NCBI GenBank assembly: GCA_012729765.1
Contig: JAAYCM010000048.1
Span: 1 to 64,000, forward strand
DNA from: Chloroflexota bacterium
Lineage (GTDB): Bacteria; Chloroflexota; Anaerolineae; Aggregatilineales; Aggregatilineaceae
DNA length: 64,000 bases
Reading direction: 5' to 3'
The position numbers were made by a program, and so were the translations under genes. The notes beneath the pieces are model-generated. The model worked only from the letters and a program-made list of their open reading frames with translations, was not told the DNA's origin and searched no databases. Shown here piece after piece: positions 18,965-27,599 of this stretch (position 1 is the stretch's first letter; each line of letters starts with the position of its first letter).

Positions 18965-20839
18965 CTAGGACACCCGCGCGCGTTCCAGCACGTCGATCAC
19001 GCCCGCCGCCAGATCGTAGCGTCCGAACGCCGGCATGATATAGATGCCCTGCGCCATGTCCTTGATCGACCGCACCAACTCCTGCGCGATCGTGACCCCT
19101 TCGGCTGGGGAACGGTCGCCGGCAGCGGCTATGCGCGCCTGAATAGCATCGGGGATATCGATACCGGGCACTTCATTGTGCAGGAAGGCGGCATGGCGCG
19201 CGCCGTAGAGCGGCAGGATGCCCACCAGCACCGACAGTTCCAGGTCGCCATACTGCTCGCGATAGGCTTTCAGGAAGCGCTCGACCACCGCCGGATCGAA
19301 GATCGGCTGGGTCAGTGCGAAATTCGCCCCGGCATCGATCTTCTTGCGCAGCAGCTTGATCTCGTGATCGAGATCGCGCGCGTTGATATTCAGCGCGCAG
19401 CCCACGTGAAACGACGTCGGTTGCCCGATCGAGTTACTGGCCTGATCCTTGCCCGCGTTCAGGCTGTGCTTCACCAGCCGGATCAGCCCGGATGGCGCGA
19501 TGTCGTGGGTATCAAACGCGTCGGGATAGTCGCCGATCACGGTCGGATCGCCCATCACGACGAACAGGTTACGCACGTTGAGCGCGTGCGCCGCCAGCAG
19601 ATCGCCCTGAACGCGCAGCAGGTTGCGCCCGCGCGTCGGGAAGTGCAGCACCGTCTCCAGGCCGACATGGCTCTGGATCAGATGGCACACCGCCCAGGGA
19701 CTCATCCGCATGCGCGCCATCGGGCTGTCGGAGACATTGATCGTGTCTACCCCAGCCTCGCGCAGCAGTTCCGCCGAGGCGATCACCTTCTGGGCGGTGA
19801 AGCTGCGCGGCGGCGACATCTCGACCGTGACCACGAACTGTCCGGCGGCCAGCTTGCGCTGAAGCTGGGTCGGCTGCTCCGGCACGTCGCTTACTTCCGC
19901 CTCGGTCGTGTCGCTGATCGTGACGATTATCGGGTGCGGACGGTTGGAATCGTGCAGCGCGGCATACATGGCGTGCACGTGCTCCGGCGTCGTGCCGCAG
20001 CACCCGCCGACGACACAGACCCCCACATCCTTGAAGGCCAGCGCGTATTCACCGAAATAGTCGGGCGTGGCCGGGTACATCACGCGCCCGCCGACCGTCT
20101 CCGGCCAGCCCGCGTTGGGCATCACCGAGAAGCGCGCGCCGCGCTCGGCCTGGCGCATCAACTGCACGATGCGCAGCAGTTGGGCCGGGCCGCCGCTGCA
20201 GTTCACGCCGATCACGTCTACGCCCAGCCCGCGCAGCGTGTGCGCCACCTGGGCCGGTGTATCGCCGAGCGTGGTACGATCATCTCGTGTGAAGGTCATC
20301 TGCGCGATGATCGGGATCGTCTCGTCAATCGCGCGCGCCGCGCGGATCGCCTGCTCGATCTCGACCAGGTCGGAGAACGTCTCGAAGATCAGCAGATCGG
20401 CCCCGGCTTCGATCAGCGCGCCGGTCTGAATCCTGAACGCCTCGAACGCTTCTTCGGGTGTGGTGCGGCCAAAGGGGGCCAGCCGCACGCCCAGTGGCCC
20501 GACGGACCCGGCGACGTAGACATCCTCCCGGAACGACGCATCGACCACCCGGCGCGCCAGTTCGACCCCCGCGCGGTTGATCTCAGCGCACTGGTCTTGC
20601 AGATCGCAGCTCGACAGCTTGAAGATGTTGGCGCTGAAGGTGTTGGTTTCGACGATCTCCGCCCCGGCGTCGATATATTGGCGGTGAACGGCGGCCACCC
20701 ACCCCGGATCGGTCAGATTGAGCAGATCGAAACACGAATTGATCGGCAGGTTGTGGTGCGCGTGCAGCATCGTGCCCATCGCCCCATCTGCGACCAGCGG
20801 CCCCTGTTCCAACCGTGTACGAAAAGGCATCTTAGCCAT
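18965..20839 (-). CDS. bifunctional homocysteine S-methyltransferase / methylenetetrahydrofolate reductase
   Basis: 624 aa from the ATG at 20839, the start that gives MAKMPFRTRLEQGPLVADG, close in length to Bacillus YitJ. Residues 1 to about 300 are a homocysteine methyltransferase domain (ADGAMGTML; zinc ligands in GVNCSGG and VVGGCCGTTPEH). Residues about 325-624 are a MetF-type MTHFR domain (FVVTVEMSPPRSFTAQKV). The MTHFR part makes 5-methyl-THF, used by MetH encoded 23 bp upstream in the same SAM-controlled unit. The methyl donor of the first domain in this fusion is uncertain. Confidence 0.92.
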   Translation of the reverse strand: MAKMPFRTRLEQGPLVADGAMGTMLHAHHNLPINSCFDLLNLTDPGWVAAVHRQYIDAGAEIVETNTFSANIFKLSSCDLQDQCAEINRAGVELARRVVDASFREDVYVAGSVGPLGVRLAPFGRTTPEEAFEAFRIQTGALIEAGADLLIFETFSDLVEIEQAIRAARAIDETIPIIAQMTFTRDDRTTLGDTPAQVAHTLRGLGVDVIGVNCSGGPAQLLRIVQLMRQAERGARFSVMPNAGWPETVGGRVMYPATPDYFGEYALAFKDVGVCVVGGCCGTTPEHVHAMYAALHDSNRPHPIIVTISDTTEAEVSDVPEQPTQLQRKLAAGQFVVTVEMSPPRSFTAQKVIASAELLREAGVDTINVSDSPMARMRMSPWAVCHLIQSHVGLETVLHFPTRGRNLLRVQGDLLAAHALNVRNLFVVMGDPTVIGDYPDAFDTHDIAPSGLIRLVKHSLNAGKDQASNSIGQPTSFHVGCALNINARDLDHEIKLLRKKIDAGANFALTQPIFDPAVVERFLKAYREQYGDLELSVLVGILPLYGARHAAFLHNEVPGIDIPDAIQARIAAAGDRSPAEGVTIAQELVRSIKDMAQGIYIMPAFGRYDLAAGVIDVLERARVS

Positions 20840-20862
20840 AACTCCCACTCCCCCACTCGCTA

Positions 20863-23800
20863 CTAGGCGTCGGCTAACTGCTCGGCGCGCGAAACACCCA
20901 CACTGTAATAGCGCGCATCGGGATGATGCACGACGATTGCCGCCGTTGACTGCTCCGGCACAAGCTGGTAGGCGGCGGTCAGCGACATGCCCAGTGTCTC
21001 CACGGCGGGCAGCAGTTGGAACAGCACGGCGTGATCGTCCAGGTCTGGGCAGGCCGGATAGCCCCAACTGTAGCGCTTGCCGCGCTCAACCGGAATCCCC
21101 AATTCGCGGTTGATATGCCGGTTCATATAGTTGGCGGTCGCCTCTGCCGACTGCACCGCCAGCCCGTGAAAGAAATAGGCCTCGGTATACTCGTTGTTCG
21201 CCTGCATCCGGTCGAACTTCTCGGTGGCGCGCTGCCCGACCGTCACGACCTGGAGCGGGCACACATCCACCCGATCACTCCCACGCGGCGCGAAGTAGTC
21301 GGCCAGGCATAGGAAGTCGCCGAACGGCTGGCGCGGGAAGTTGAAGCGCGCGATCTCGGCCAGATCGCCCGCCTGGGCGTAGCGCTCCGGGTCGTAGATG
21401 ATCAGCGCGTCGCCTTCCGACTGCGCCGGGAAGTAGCCGTACACCGCCTGTGGGGTGAGCGTGCCCTCGGCGATAGCCTCACGCTTCATCAGGTCCAGCC
21501 GCCGCTCGAATTCGGCTTCGAGCCGCTCCCACTCCGCGCCCTTGGTGTTCTTCGCGCCCCAGTTCAGGCGGAACAATTCCGGCTTGTGGATATAGGGCAC
21601 GACCGACTCATACGGGATGTCGAGCACGGTCCGCACGCCCCAGAACGGCGGCGTGGGGATGTCGGGCGCGGGCTTGACGGTCGAGCGTTCGCCTTCCTTG
21701 CGCCGGTCGCGCACGGGCGGGGCCTGCTTGCCCGACTCGCGGCGCGCCTCGGTCACGATCTGCTCCAGCAGGGCCGCGCGCCTGGATGGTTCGACAAGCT
21801 GGTCCATCGTATCCAGCCCTTCGAAGGCGTCCTTGCAATAGAAAACACCGGGCGCATATGGTTCGTCGCTGTCTTCCAGGAACAGAATCCGGCGGCCAAA
21901 GGCGCGATTGATCGCCGCCCCGCCGATCATGACCGGATACTCCAGCCCGCGCCGCGCCAACTCGTTGACAATCAGCGGCATCTGCTTCGAGGTGCTGACC
22001 AGCAGCGCGCTCAGCCCGATCGCGTCGGCCTTATGATCGATGGCAGCCTGGATGATGGTATTGGCCGGAACCTGCTTGCCCAGGTCGTGCACGGTATAGC
22101 CGTTGTTGCTGAGGATCGTGCGTACCAGGTTCTTGCCGATGTCGTGCACGTCGCCATAGACCGTCGCCAGCACGACCGTGCCCTTGGTAGTGCCTTCCTT
22201 CCGCTCCAGGAAGTTTTCGAGATAGGCCACCGATTTCTTCATCACCTCCGCGCTTTGCAGCACAAAAGGCAGGATCAGCTCCCCGGCCCCGAACTTGTCG
22301 CCGACTTCCTTCATGGCCGGCAGCAGCACGTTATTCAGCACGCCGACCGCGTCCTGGCGCGTCAGGCAGTCGTCGATCAGCGCCTCGACGCCTTCCTTCT
22401 TGCGGTGGACGATCTGCCAGTGCAACGCTTCCTCGGCGGTCATGCCCTCGGTCGGATCGGCCTGCTCCTCGCCCAGGCTGACTTCGTGCTCCTCGAAGTA
22501 CTGGATGAATTCGGCCAGCGCGTCGGGGTGCTCGTTGAAGATCAGCGCGTTGGCGAGCTGGCGCTGCTCGTCGGGAATCTCGGCGTAGGGCGTGATATGC
22601 GCCGGGTTGACAATGGCCATGTCCAGCCCGGCCTCGACGCAGTGATACAGGAACACGCTGTTGAGCACCGACCGTGCGCCGGGACCCAGGCCAAAGCTGA
22701 CATTGCTCACGCCCAGAGAGGTCAGGACGCCGGGCAGCGCGGCCTTGATCTGCCGGATGCCTTCGATTGTCTCGATGGCGCTGTCCGCCATCTCCTGATC
22801 GCCGGTCGCCAGCGTGAAGGTCAGATCGTCGAAGATCAGGTCTTCGGGCGACATGCCATACTCGTTGACCGCGATATCGTGAATCCGGCGCGCCACCTCG
22901 ACCTTGCGCTCAGCGGTTTTCGCCATACCCTGCTCATCGATGGTCAGGGCCACGACCGCCGCGCCGTGCCGGACCGCGATCGGCAGCACGGCGTCTACCT
23001 TCTGGCGCCCATTCTCCAGGTTGATGCTGTTGATCAGCCCGCGCCCCGGATACAGGTCCAGCGCAGCCTCGATCACGTCGGCTTCGGTGCTGTCGATCAT
23101 CAACGGCACATCGACGCCCATCGCCAGTTTCTTGACGACCTTCTGCATCTGCTCGGCTTCATCGGCGCGCTCGGTCAGGGCCACGCACACATCGAGCACG
23201 TGCGCGCCGGAATCGACCTGCTGCCGCGCCACGCCCAGAATCCCGTCGTAGTCGTCGGCCAGCAGGAAGCGCTTGATCTTGCGGCTGCCCTGGCTGTTGA
23301 CGCGCTCACCGATCAGGGTCGGCGGCGGCTGCTGGCGCAGCGGCGCGGCGCGCATCCCGCTTGAGGCCGACGGTTCTTTCTCCGGCTGGCGGTCGAGCGG
23401 CGCACGGCGCGCGGTCGGCTCGCCCTTGACACGCTCGATCAGGCGCGCCAGGTGCTCCGGTGTCGTGCCGCAGCACCCGCCGACCACGTTCACGCCCCAG
23501 TCCACAAACTCGCTCAGCATCTCCGCGAACGGGTCGGGCTGCATCGGGTAGACCGCCTCGCCCTCGACATTGATCGGCAGTCCGGCATTGGGCAGCACGC
23601 TAATCGGGCGGCTGCTGTGCGCGGTCAGGTAGCGGATCGGTTCGGCCATGTGCTCCGGCCCGGTCGAGCAGTTGAGGCCGATCACGTCAATCGGCAGCGA
23701 TTCGAGCGTCGTCAGGGCGCTGGCAATATCCGTGCCAAAGAGCATCCGCCCGCTGGTATCGAGCGTCACCTGGGCCTGGAGTGGAATCCGCACGCCGGCT

Positions 23801-24384
23801 TCCTGGAAGTAGCGGAAAATACCGACGACCGCCGCGCGCACTTCGAGGATATCCTGGCTGGTTTCGATCAGCAGCACGTCCGCGCCGCCCTCGACCAGTC
23901 CCTTCGCCTGCTCACCGAAGAGAGCGGCCAGCCCGTCAAACGTGATATTGCTCAGGTCGGGATCGTCGGAGCTGGGCAGCTTGCCGCTCGGCCCGATGCT
24001 GCCCGCCACATAGCGCGGGATGCCAGTCTGTTCGGCGTAGCGATCGGCCACGCGGCGTGCAAGTTGGGCCGCTGCGCGGTTGATCTCCTCGACACGGTCG
24101 CCCAGGTCATATTCACCCAGCGTCAGGCGGTTGGACCGGAAGGTATCCGTTTCGATCACCTCGCTGCCGACTTCGAGGAACGAGGCGTGAATCGCCTCGA
24201 TGATGTCCGGGCGGGTGATTACGAGATAGTCGTTACAGCCCTCGTAGCGCTCGCCGCCGAAGTCCTCAGCGGTCAGGTTGTAGCGCTGGATGCTGGTCCC
24301 CATCGCGCCATCGTAGATCAGCACATGATCCTGAATCGCGTCCAGGTAGCGGCGGTTGGTATAGGGAAGGTTTTTGAATGTCAT
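20863..24384 (-). CDS. metH: cobalamin-dependent methionine synthase
   Basis: 1173 aa from the ATG at 24384, which has AGGATGG about ten bases upstream; an ATG at 24396 has no spacing from its SD. The four MetH modules are in order: homocysteine domain with zinc Cys residues (IGLNCSTGPEH; VVGGCCGTTPEH near 305), pterin-binding domain (TLIGERVNSQGS near 355), cobalamin cap and binding domain (DVHDIGKN near 745, whose His ligates cobalt), and the AdoMet-activation domain (C-terminal 270 residues). It methylates homocysteine using methyl-THF. It is first in an operon with the MTHFR fusion, behind a SAM-I riboswitch. Confidence 0.96.
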   Translation of the reverse strand: MTFKNLPYTNRRYLDAIQDHVLIYDGAMGTSIQRYNLTAEDFGGERYEGCNDYLVITRPDIIEAIHASFLEVGSEVIETDTFRSNRLTLGEYDLGDRVEEINRAAAQLARRVADRYAEQTGIPRYVAGSIGPSGKLPSSDDPDLSNITFDGLAALFGEQAKGLVEGGADVLLIETSQDILEVRAAVVGIFRYFQEAGVRIPLQAQVTLDTSGRMLFGTDIASALTTLESLPIDVIGLNCSTGPEHMAEPIRYLTAHSSRPISVLPNAGLPINVEGEAVYPMQPDPFAEMLSEFVDWGVNVVGGCCGTTPEHLARLIERVKGEPTARRAPLDRQPEKEPSASSGMRAAPLRQQPPPTLIGERVNSQGSRKIKRFLLADDYDGILGVARQQVDSGAHVLDVCVALTERADEAEQMQKVVKKLAMGVDVPLMIDSTEADVIEAALDLYPGRGLINSINLENGRQKVDAVLPIAVRHGAAVVALTIDEQGMAKTAERKVEVARRIHDIAVNEYGMSPEDLIFDDLTFTLATGDQEMADSAIETIEGIRQIKAALPGVLTSLGVSNVSFGLGPGARSVLNSVFLYHCVEAGLDMAIVNPAHITPYAEIPDEQRQLANALIFNEHPDALAEFIQYFEEHEVSLGEEQADPTEGMTAEEALHWQIVHRKKEGVEALIDDCLTRQDAVGVLNNVLLPAMKEVGDKFGAGELILPFVLQSAEVMKKSVAYLENFLERKEGTTKGTVVLATVYGDVHDIGKNLVRTILSNNGYTVHDLGKQVPANTIIQAAIDHKADAIGLSALLVSTSKQMPLIVNELARRGLEYPVMIGGAAINRAFGRRILFLEDSDEPYAPGVFYCKDAFEGLDTMDQLVEPSRRAALLEQIVTEARRESGKQAPPVRDRRKEGERSTVKPAPDIPTPPFWGVRTVLDIPYESVVPYIHKPELFRLNWGAKNTKGAEWERLEAEFERRLDLMKREAIAEGTLTPQAVYGYFPAQSEGDALIIYDPERYAQAGDLAEIARFNFPRQPFGDFLCLADYFAPRGSDRVDVCPLQVVTVGQRATEKFDRMQANNEYTEAYFFHGLAVQSAEATANYMNRHINRELGIPVERGKRYSWGYPACPDLDDHAVLFQLLPAVETLGMSLTAAYQLVPEQSTAAIVVHHPDARYYSVGVSRAEQLADA

Positions 24385-24486
24385 GGTTTTTTCCATCCTG
24401 AGCCAGTGGGGATGATGCGGACCTGTACTAATCTTCGCAGAAGCTTCGCGCGCGCGCCCATCATGTAAACGCGCCCTATAACACAC

Positions 24487-24513
24487 AAAACGCCCCTTAG
24501 CGTGCAAGAGGCG
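24487..24513 (-). terminator. SAM-riboswitch terminator upstream of metH
   Basis: On the minus strand CGCCTCTT and AAGGGGCG form a stem broken only by a T-G position, followed by TTTTG. It lies 24 bases after the riboswitch and about 100 bases before metH. Confidence 0.8.
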
Positions 24514-24537
24514 TGTTCAATACCATCTTCTACGCTG

Positions 24538-24650
24538 CTCATCTGCCAGAATTACTCTGCCGGATTTGGCACCTTCCCGCGCTCGCCCTGGGGCGCGTGG
24601 GGGGGTTGCCGCGGTGTCATAGGGCCGGTCCCTCAACCGCTCTCGATGAG
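24538..24650 (-). promoter_or_regulatory. SAM-I (S-box) riboswitch
   Basis: The minus-strand transcript starts CTCATCGAGAG, then GAGGGACCGGCCC, TGACACCGCGGCAACC, GGTGCCAAATCC and closes with GGCAGATGAG. These are the conserved blocks of the SAM-I aptamer in order; P1 pairs CTCATC (24645-24650) with GATGAG (24538-24543). With the terminator just downstream, high SAM should stop transcription before metH. Confidence 0.93.
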
Positions 24651-24665
24651 AATGCAGTAACCGTG

Positions 24666-24695
24666 ATAGTAGCATACTTCATAAGCCAGTGTCAA
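24666..24695 (-). promoter_or_regulatory. promoter of the SAM-riboswitch / metH operon
   Basis: On the minus strand TTGACA (24690-24695), 18 bp, TACTAT (24666-24671). Transcription would start a few bases before the aptamer's first stem. Confidence 0.7.
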
Positions 24696-24711
24696 AAAAG
24701 AGGGGCGGCAG

Positions 24712-24742
24712 TTGATGGTCTGCGCGGCATTTTGAGTATAAT
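24712..24742 (+). promoter_or_regulatory. promoter of hom
   Basis: TTGATG (24712-24717), 19 bp, perfect TATAAT (24737-24742). The spacer is longer than ideal. It is back-to-back with the metH promoter, so both methionine-related units start from one 80-bp region. Confidence 0.55.
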
Positions 24743-24798
24743 ACGTGCCAGTCTGCGACCGGAATGCTCCGAAGCATGTTCGAAAGGATAAGTTCCTC

Positions 24799-25845
24799 AT
24801 GCATCTGAAGATCGCCATGCTGGGCTATGGCAACGTTGCGCGGGCACTGGCACGGCTGCTGCTGCGCAAAACCGAGACGCTGCAGCGCGACTATGACCTG
24901 ACCTTCTCGATCACGGGGATCGCCACCCGCTCGCGCGGGAGTGCCATCAACCCGCAGGGGCTGGACATCACCGAGGCGCTGCGCGTGGTCGATTCCGGCG
25001 ACAAGCTGGATATGCTGCACCAGGGGCCGCCGCTGGCCGATACCTTCGCGTTCATCGAGGCCTGCCCCGCCGATCTGATCATGGAAGCAACCTGGCTCAA
25101 CCCGCAGACCGGCCAGCCCGCCACCGATTATGTGCGCGCCGCGCTCCAGGCCGGGCGGCATGTCGTCACCGCCAACAAAGGCCCGGTCGCCTTCGCCTAT
25201 CGCGAGCTGAAAGAGCTGGCCCGCCAGCGCAACCTGGGCTTCTTCTTCGAGAGCACGGTCATGGACGGGGCGCCGGTGCTGGCGATCGGGCGCGAGGCCC
25301 TGTTGGCGACCACCGTCGAGCGGGTGCGCGGTGTGCTCAACAGTACCACCAACTATATTCTTGACAGCCTTGAGCAGGGCGTTTCCTTCGAGGCTGCCGT
25401 CAAGCAAACGCAGGACATGGGCATCGCCGAAGCCGACCCGACCAACGATCTCGAAGGCTGGGACGCGACGGTTAAGACGGTGGTGCTGGCGAACGTGCTG
25501 ATGGGGGCCGACCTGCGCCCCGCCGACGTGGATCGCACCGGCATTACCGGCGTGACCACCGACGACGCGCAGGCTGCCCTGGCGGCAGGCGAGCGAATCA
25601 AACTGCTGTGCGAAGCCGTGCGCGAGGGCGATCAGGTGCGAGCCAGCGTGCGCCCGACCCGCCTGCCCCTCTCCGACCCGCTCAGCCAGGTCAACAAGAC
25701 CAGCAGCGCGGTCACGTTCGAGACAGACACTCTGCACCACGTGACCATGATCGAAGGGGACACCGATCCGACCACGACCGCCTATGGGATGCTGGTCGAT
25801 ATGATCAATATCGCGCGCGGGCGTCATCTCGACCCGCGCACGTGA
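24799..25845 (+). CDS. hom: homoserine dehydrogenase
   Basis: 348 aa from the ATG at 24799 (SD AAAGGA ten bases before). The Rossmann motif is MLGYGNVARALARLL. TANKGPVAF holds the catalytic-site Lys, VRGVLNSTTNYIL the usual substrate-site loop and AEADPTNDLEGWDA the family signature. There is no ACT domain, so this is the short form (about 350 aa) without feedback regulation by that domain. It makes homoserine, the branch point to methionine and threonine, and is divergent from metH. Confidence 0.94.
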   Translation: MHLKIAMLGYGNVARALARLLLRKTETLQRDYDLTFSITGIATRSRGSAINPQGLDITEALRVVDSGDKLDMLHQGPPLADTFAFIEACPADLIMEATWLNPQTGQPATDYVRAALQAGRHVVTANKGPVAFAYRELKELARQRNLGFFFESTVMDGAPVLAIGREALLATTVERVRGVLNSTTNYILDSLEQGVSFEAAVKQTQDMGIAEADPTNDLEGWDATVKTVVLANVLMGADLRPADVDRTGITGVTTDDAQAALAAGERIKLLCEAVREGDQVRASVRPTRLPLSDPLSQVNKTSSAVTFETDTLHHVTMIEGDTDPTTTAYGMLVDMINIARGRHLDPRT

Positions 25846-25865
25846 CACGAGAATGGGTGGAGCCG

Positions 25866-26513
25866 ATGAACCGCAGCGATCAGAGCCGGATCAACCAGCT
25901 AACCTCGCCCTACAGCCCGTTCAGCCCGCCGCAGCTTCCGCTGGACTTCAGCGATTATCTGTCGCTGGTGTGGCGTATCGACCGGCACGCCGCGCAGCCT
26001 AACCTGGTGCGCTACTACATCCAATGCGCCCGCGCGCTGGCCCGCGCCTTTCAGTTCGAGCAGCGCAGCATAGGCCGGATTATCCGCCAGGCCGAGCCGG
26101 GACAGATCTACCAGTCGTTGGGACTCGCGCCGTTTCAGAGCACGGGGCGGCTGATGGATGCCGCCGCGCGTAAGTCGGCGATCGACCAGTTGGCCCAACT
26201 GCGCGCGGATGTGCTGGCGATCGGGGCGTATCAACACGACTGGGTGGTAGGCTGGCCGGGCAGCGGCGTGCTCGACCCGGACCTGCGCGAGCGAATCTTC
26301 GCCACGCTGTTTACGGCGCTGCGCAGCCAGTACAGCCACTTTGGACGGCTGCTGCTGGTGATCGACATCGTGCTCCAGGAGATGCTGCTCGGCAAGCGCA
26401 ATCTGAGCGAGTTCTCGCTCGGCACGCTGATCGACCACTATGGCTATCCCGATCCGGAAGACCCGGCGATCCGCGAGCTGTACCGCAGCGAAACCGGCGA
26501 CTGGCAGACTTAG
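25866..26513 (+). CDS. hypothetical helical protein
   Basis: 215 aa from the ATG at 25866, preceded by GGTGGAG. The N-terminus is Pro/Ser-rich (TSPYSPFSPPQLPLDF); the rest is helical and soluble-looking (YIQCARALARAFQFEQRSIGRIIRQ). No family is recognised. It follows hom by 20 bp and is probably cotranscribed. Its stop overlaps the convergent GNAT gene by 4 bp. Confidence 0.6.
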   Translation: MNRSDQSRINQLTSPYSPFSPPQLPLDFSDYLSLVWRIDRHAAQPNLVRYYIQCARALARAFQFEQRSIGRIIRQAEPGQIYQSLGLAPFQSTGRLMDAAARKSAIDQLAQLRADVLAIGAYQHDWVVGWPGSGVLDPDLRERIFATLFTALRSQYSHFGRLLLVIDIVLQEMLLGKRNLSEFSLGTLIDHYGYPDPEDPAIRELYRSETGDWQT

Positions 26514-26998
26514 CCCGGCGGGGTTAGATCTTTGGTGAGGTACATGACCGGCTCCGACCCGCTGCCCAGATCCAGATTGACGACCCGGTTGTCCTGGAAG
26601 CCCAGCCGCCGATAGAGCGCCAGCGCGCGCGGGTTGGAGAGTGCCACGCCGATTTCAAGCGTCTGGACCTGCAACTGCCGGGCCGCCTCGGTCAGATAGG
26701 TGATGATCTGGCTGCCGACGCCGTGACTGCGATAGTCGGGATGCACGATCAGATCGCTGATCTCGGCGTTGCGCGGCCACAGCGTCAGCATCCCGAAGGC
26801 GCACAGTTGGCCGTTCCACGCACCGACCGCGCCCGTGCCGCGCTGGTGCTGGGTCAGGCGTAGGGTGCGCTGCACCAGCTCGGAAACGCTGTCCAGCGAG
26901 CGCTCCGGCCAGCACATCGTTTTGAGCGTAGGCGCATCGTCGAGACGCGCCGCACGCACGGTGATCAGAGATAATGCGGTTTTGGGCCGGTCTGTCAT
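26510..26998 (-). CDS. GNAT-family N-acetyltransferase
   Basis: 162 aa. DYRSHGVGSQIITYLTEAA contains the acetyl-CoA-binding (R/Q)xxGxG/A loop, and ALSNPRALALYRRLGFQ the typical GNAT motif B. The first strand starts late (LITVRAARLDDAPTLKTM), normal for the family. The substrate cannot be told from the sequence; nothing in the neighbours points to one. Confidence 0.88.
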   Translation of the reverse strand: MTDRPKTALSLITVRAARLDDAPTLKTMCWPERSLDSVSELVQRTLRLTQHQRGTGAVGAWNGQLCAFGMLTLWPRNAEISDLIVHPDYRSHGVGSQIITYLTEAARQLQVQTLEIGVALSNPRALALYRRLGFQDNRVVNLDLGSGSEPVMYLTKDLTPPG

Positions 26999-27097
26999 GA
27001 TGACTCTACCAAGACCTTTCGGGCAGCCCCAGAGCGCAGATTAGACCCAATATATAGCACAAACCGTCCTCAACCGGCCAGCGAAAGGATGAACGGC

Positions 27098-27466
27098 GTG
27101 AAGCAAAACACCTACACCCTCTATATCCGCACCGGCGACGATCCCACCGCCGGAACCGACAGCAACGTTTTTATCCGGCTGATCGGCACCGCCGGCCAGA
27201 CCGAGGAGATCCACCTGCCGCCGCAAGACCTGTTTGCCTTCGAGACGGGCGGCACCGACAAGTTTATCCTGCACGTGCCCGACCTGGGCGATCTGACACG
27301 CTGCTGCCTGCGCCAGGACAACAGCGAAACCGGGCCGTCGTCGGGCTGGTTCGTGCGCGACGTGCGTGTCGAGGACGACGAAACCGATCGCGTCTGGGTC
27401 TTCACCTTCAACCGCTGGCTCGGCGTGGAAGAATCCGGGACACTGAGCGCCTGTGTAGACCTCTAG
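27098..27466 (+). CDS. stand-alone PLAT/LH2-domain protein
   Basis: 122 aa from GTG at 27098; AAAGGA lies eight bases before it, whereas an in-frame ATG at 27089 overlaps that SD. Almost the whole protein is one PLAT domain: YTLYIRTGDDPTAGTDSNVFI, then FETGGTDKFIL, LTRCCLRQDN, GWFVRDVRVED and FTFNRWL follow the eukaryotic lipoxygenase/polycystin PLAT pattern. There is no signal peptide. PLAT domains bind lipids or partner proteins, often with calcium. It is probably cytosolic; its role here is unknown. Confidence 0.78.
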   Translation: MKQNTYTLYIRTGDDPTAGTDSNVFIRLIGTAGQTEEIHLPPQDLFAFETGGTDKFILHVPDLGDLTRCCLRQDNSETGPSSGWFVRDVRVEDDETDRVWVFTFNRWLGVEESGTLSACVDL

Positions 27467-27599
27467 GCAGCGCAGCGGCAGTCGCTTCGTTGCGCGTTGT
27501 GCTGTTTTTCGTTAATCTGACACGCGACACACAATTGCGGGGGCACTTCGGCATATCCGGCCAGACGAACCTGGCCCGCACCGATAAGGAGAACGCGCC

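Noticed and set aside
27089-27466. ATG at 27089 as the PLAT gene start
   Set aside because: It overlaps the SD AAAGGA, which is well spaced from GTG at 27098.
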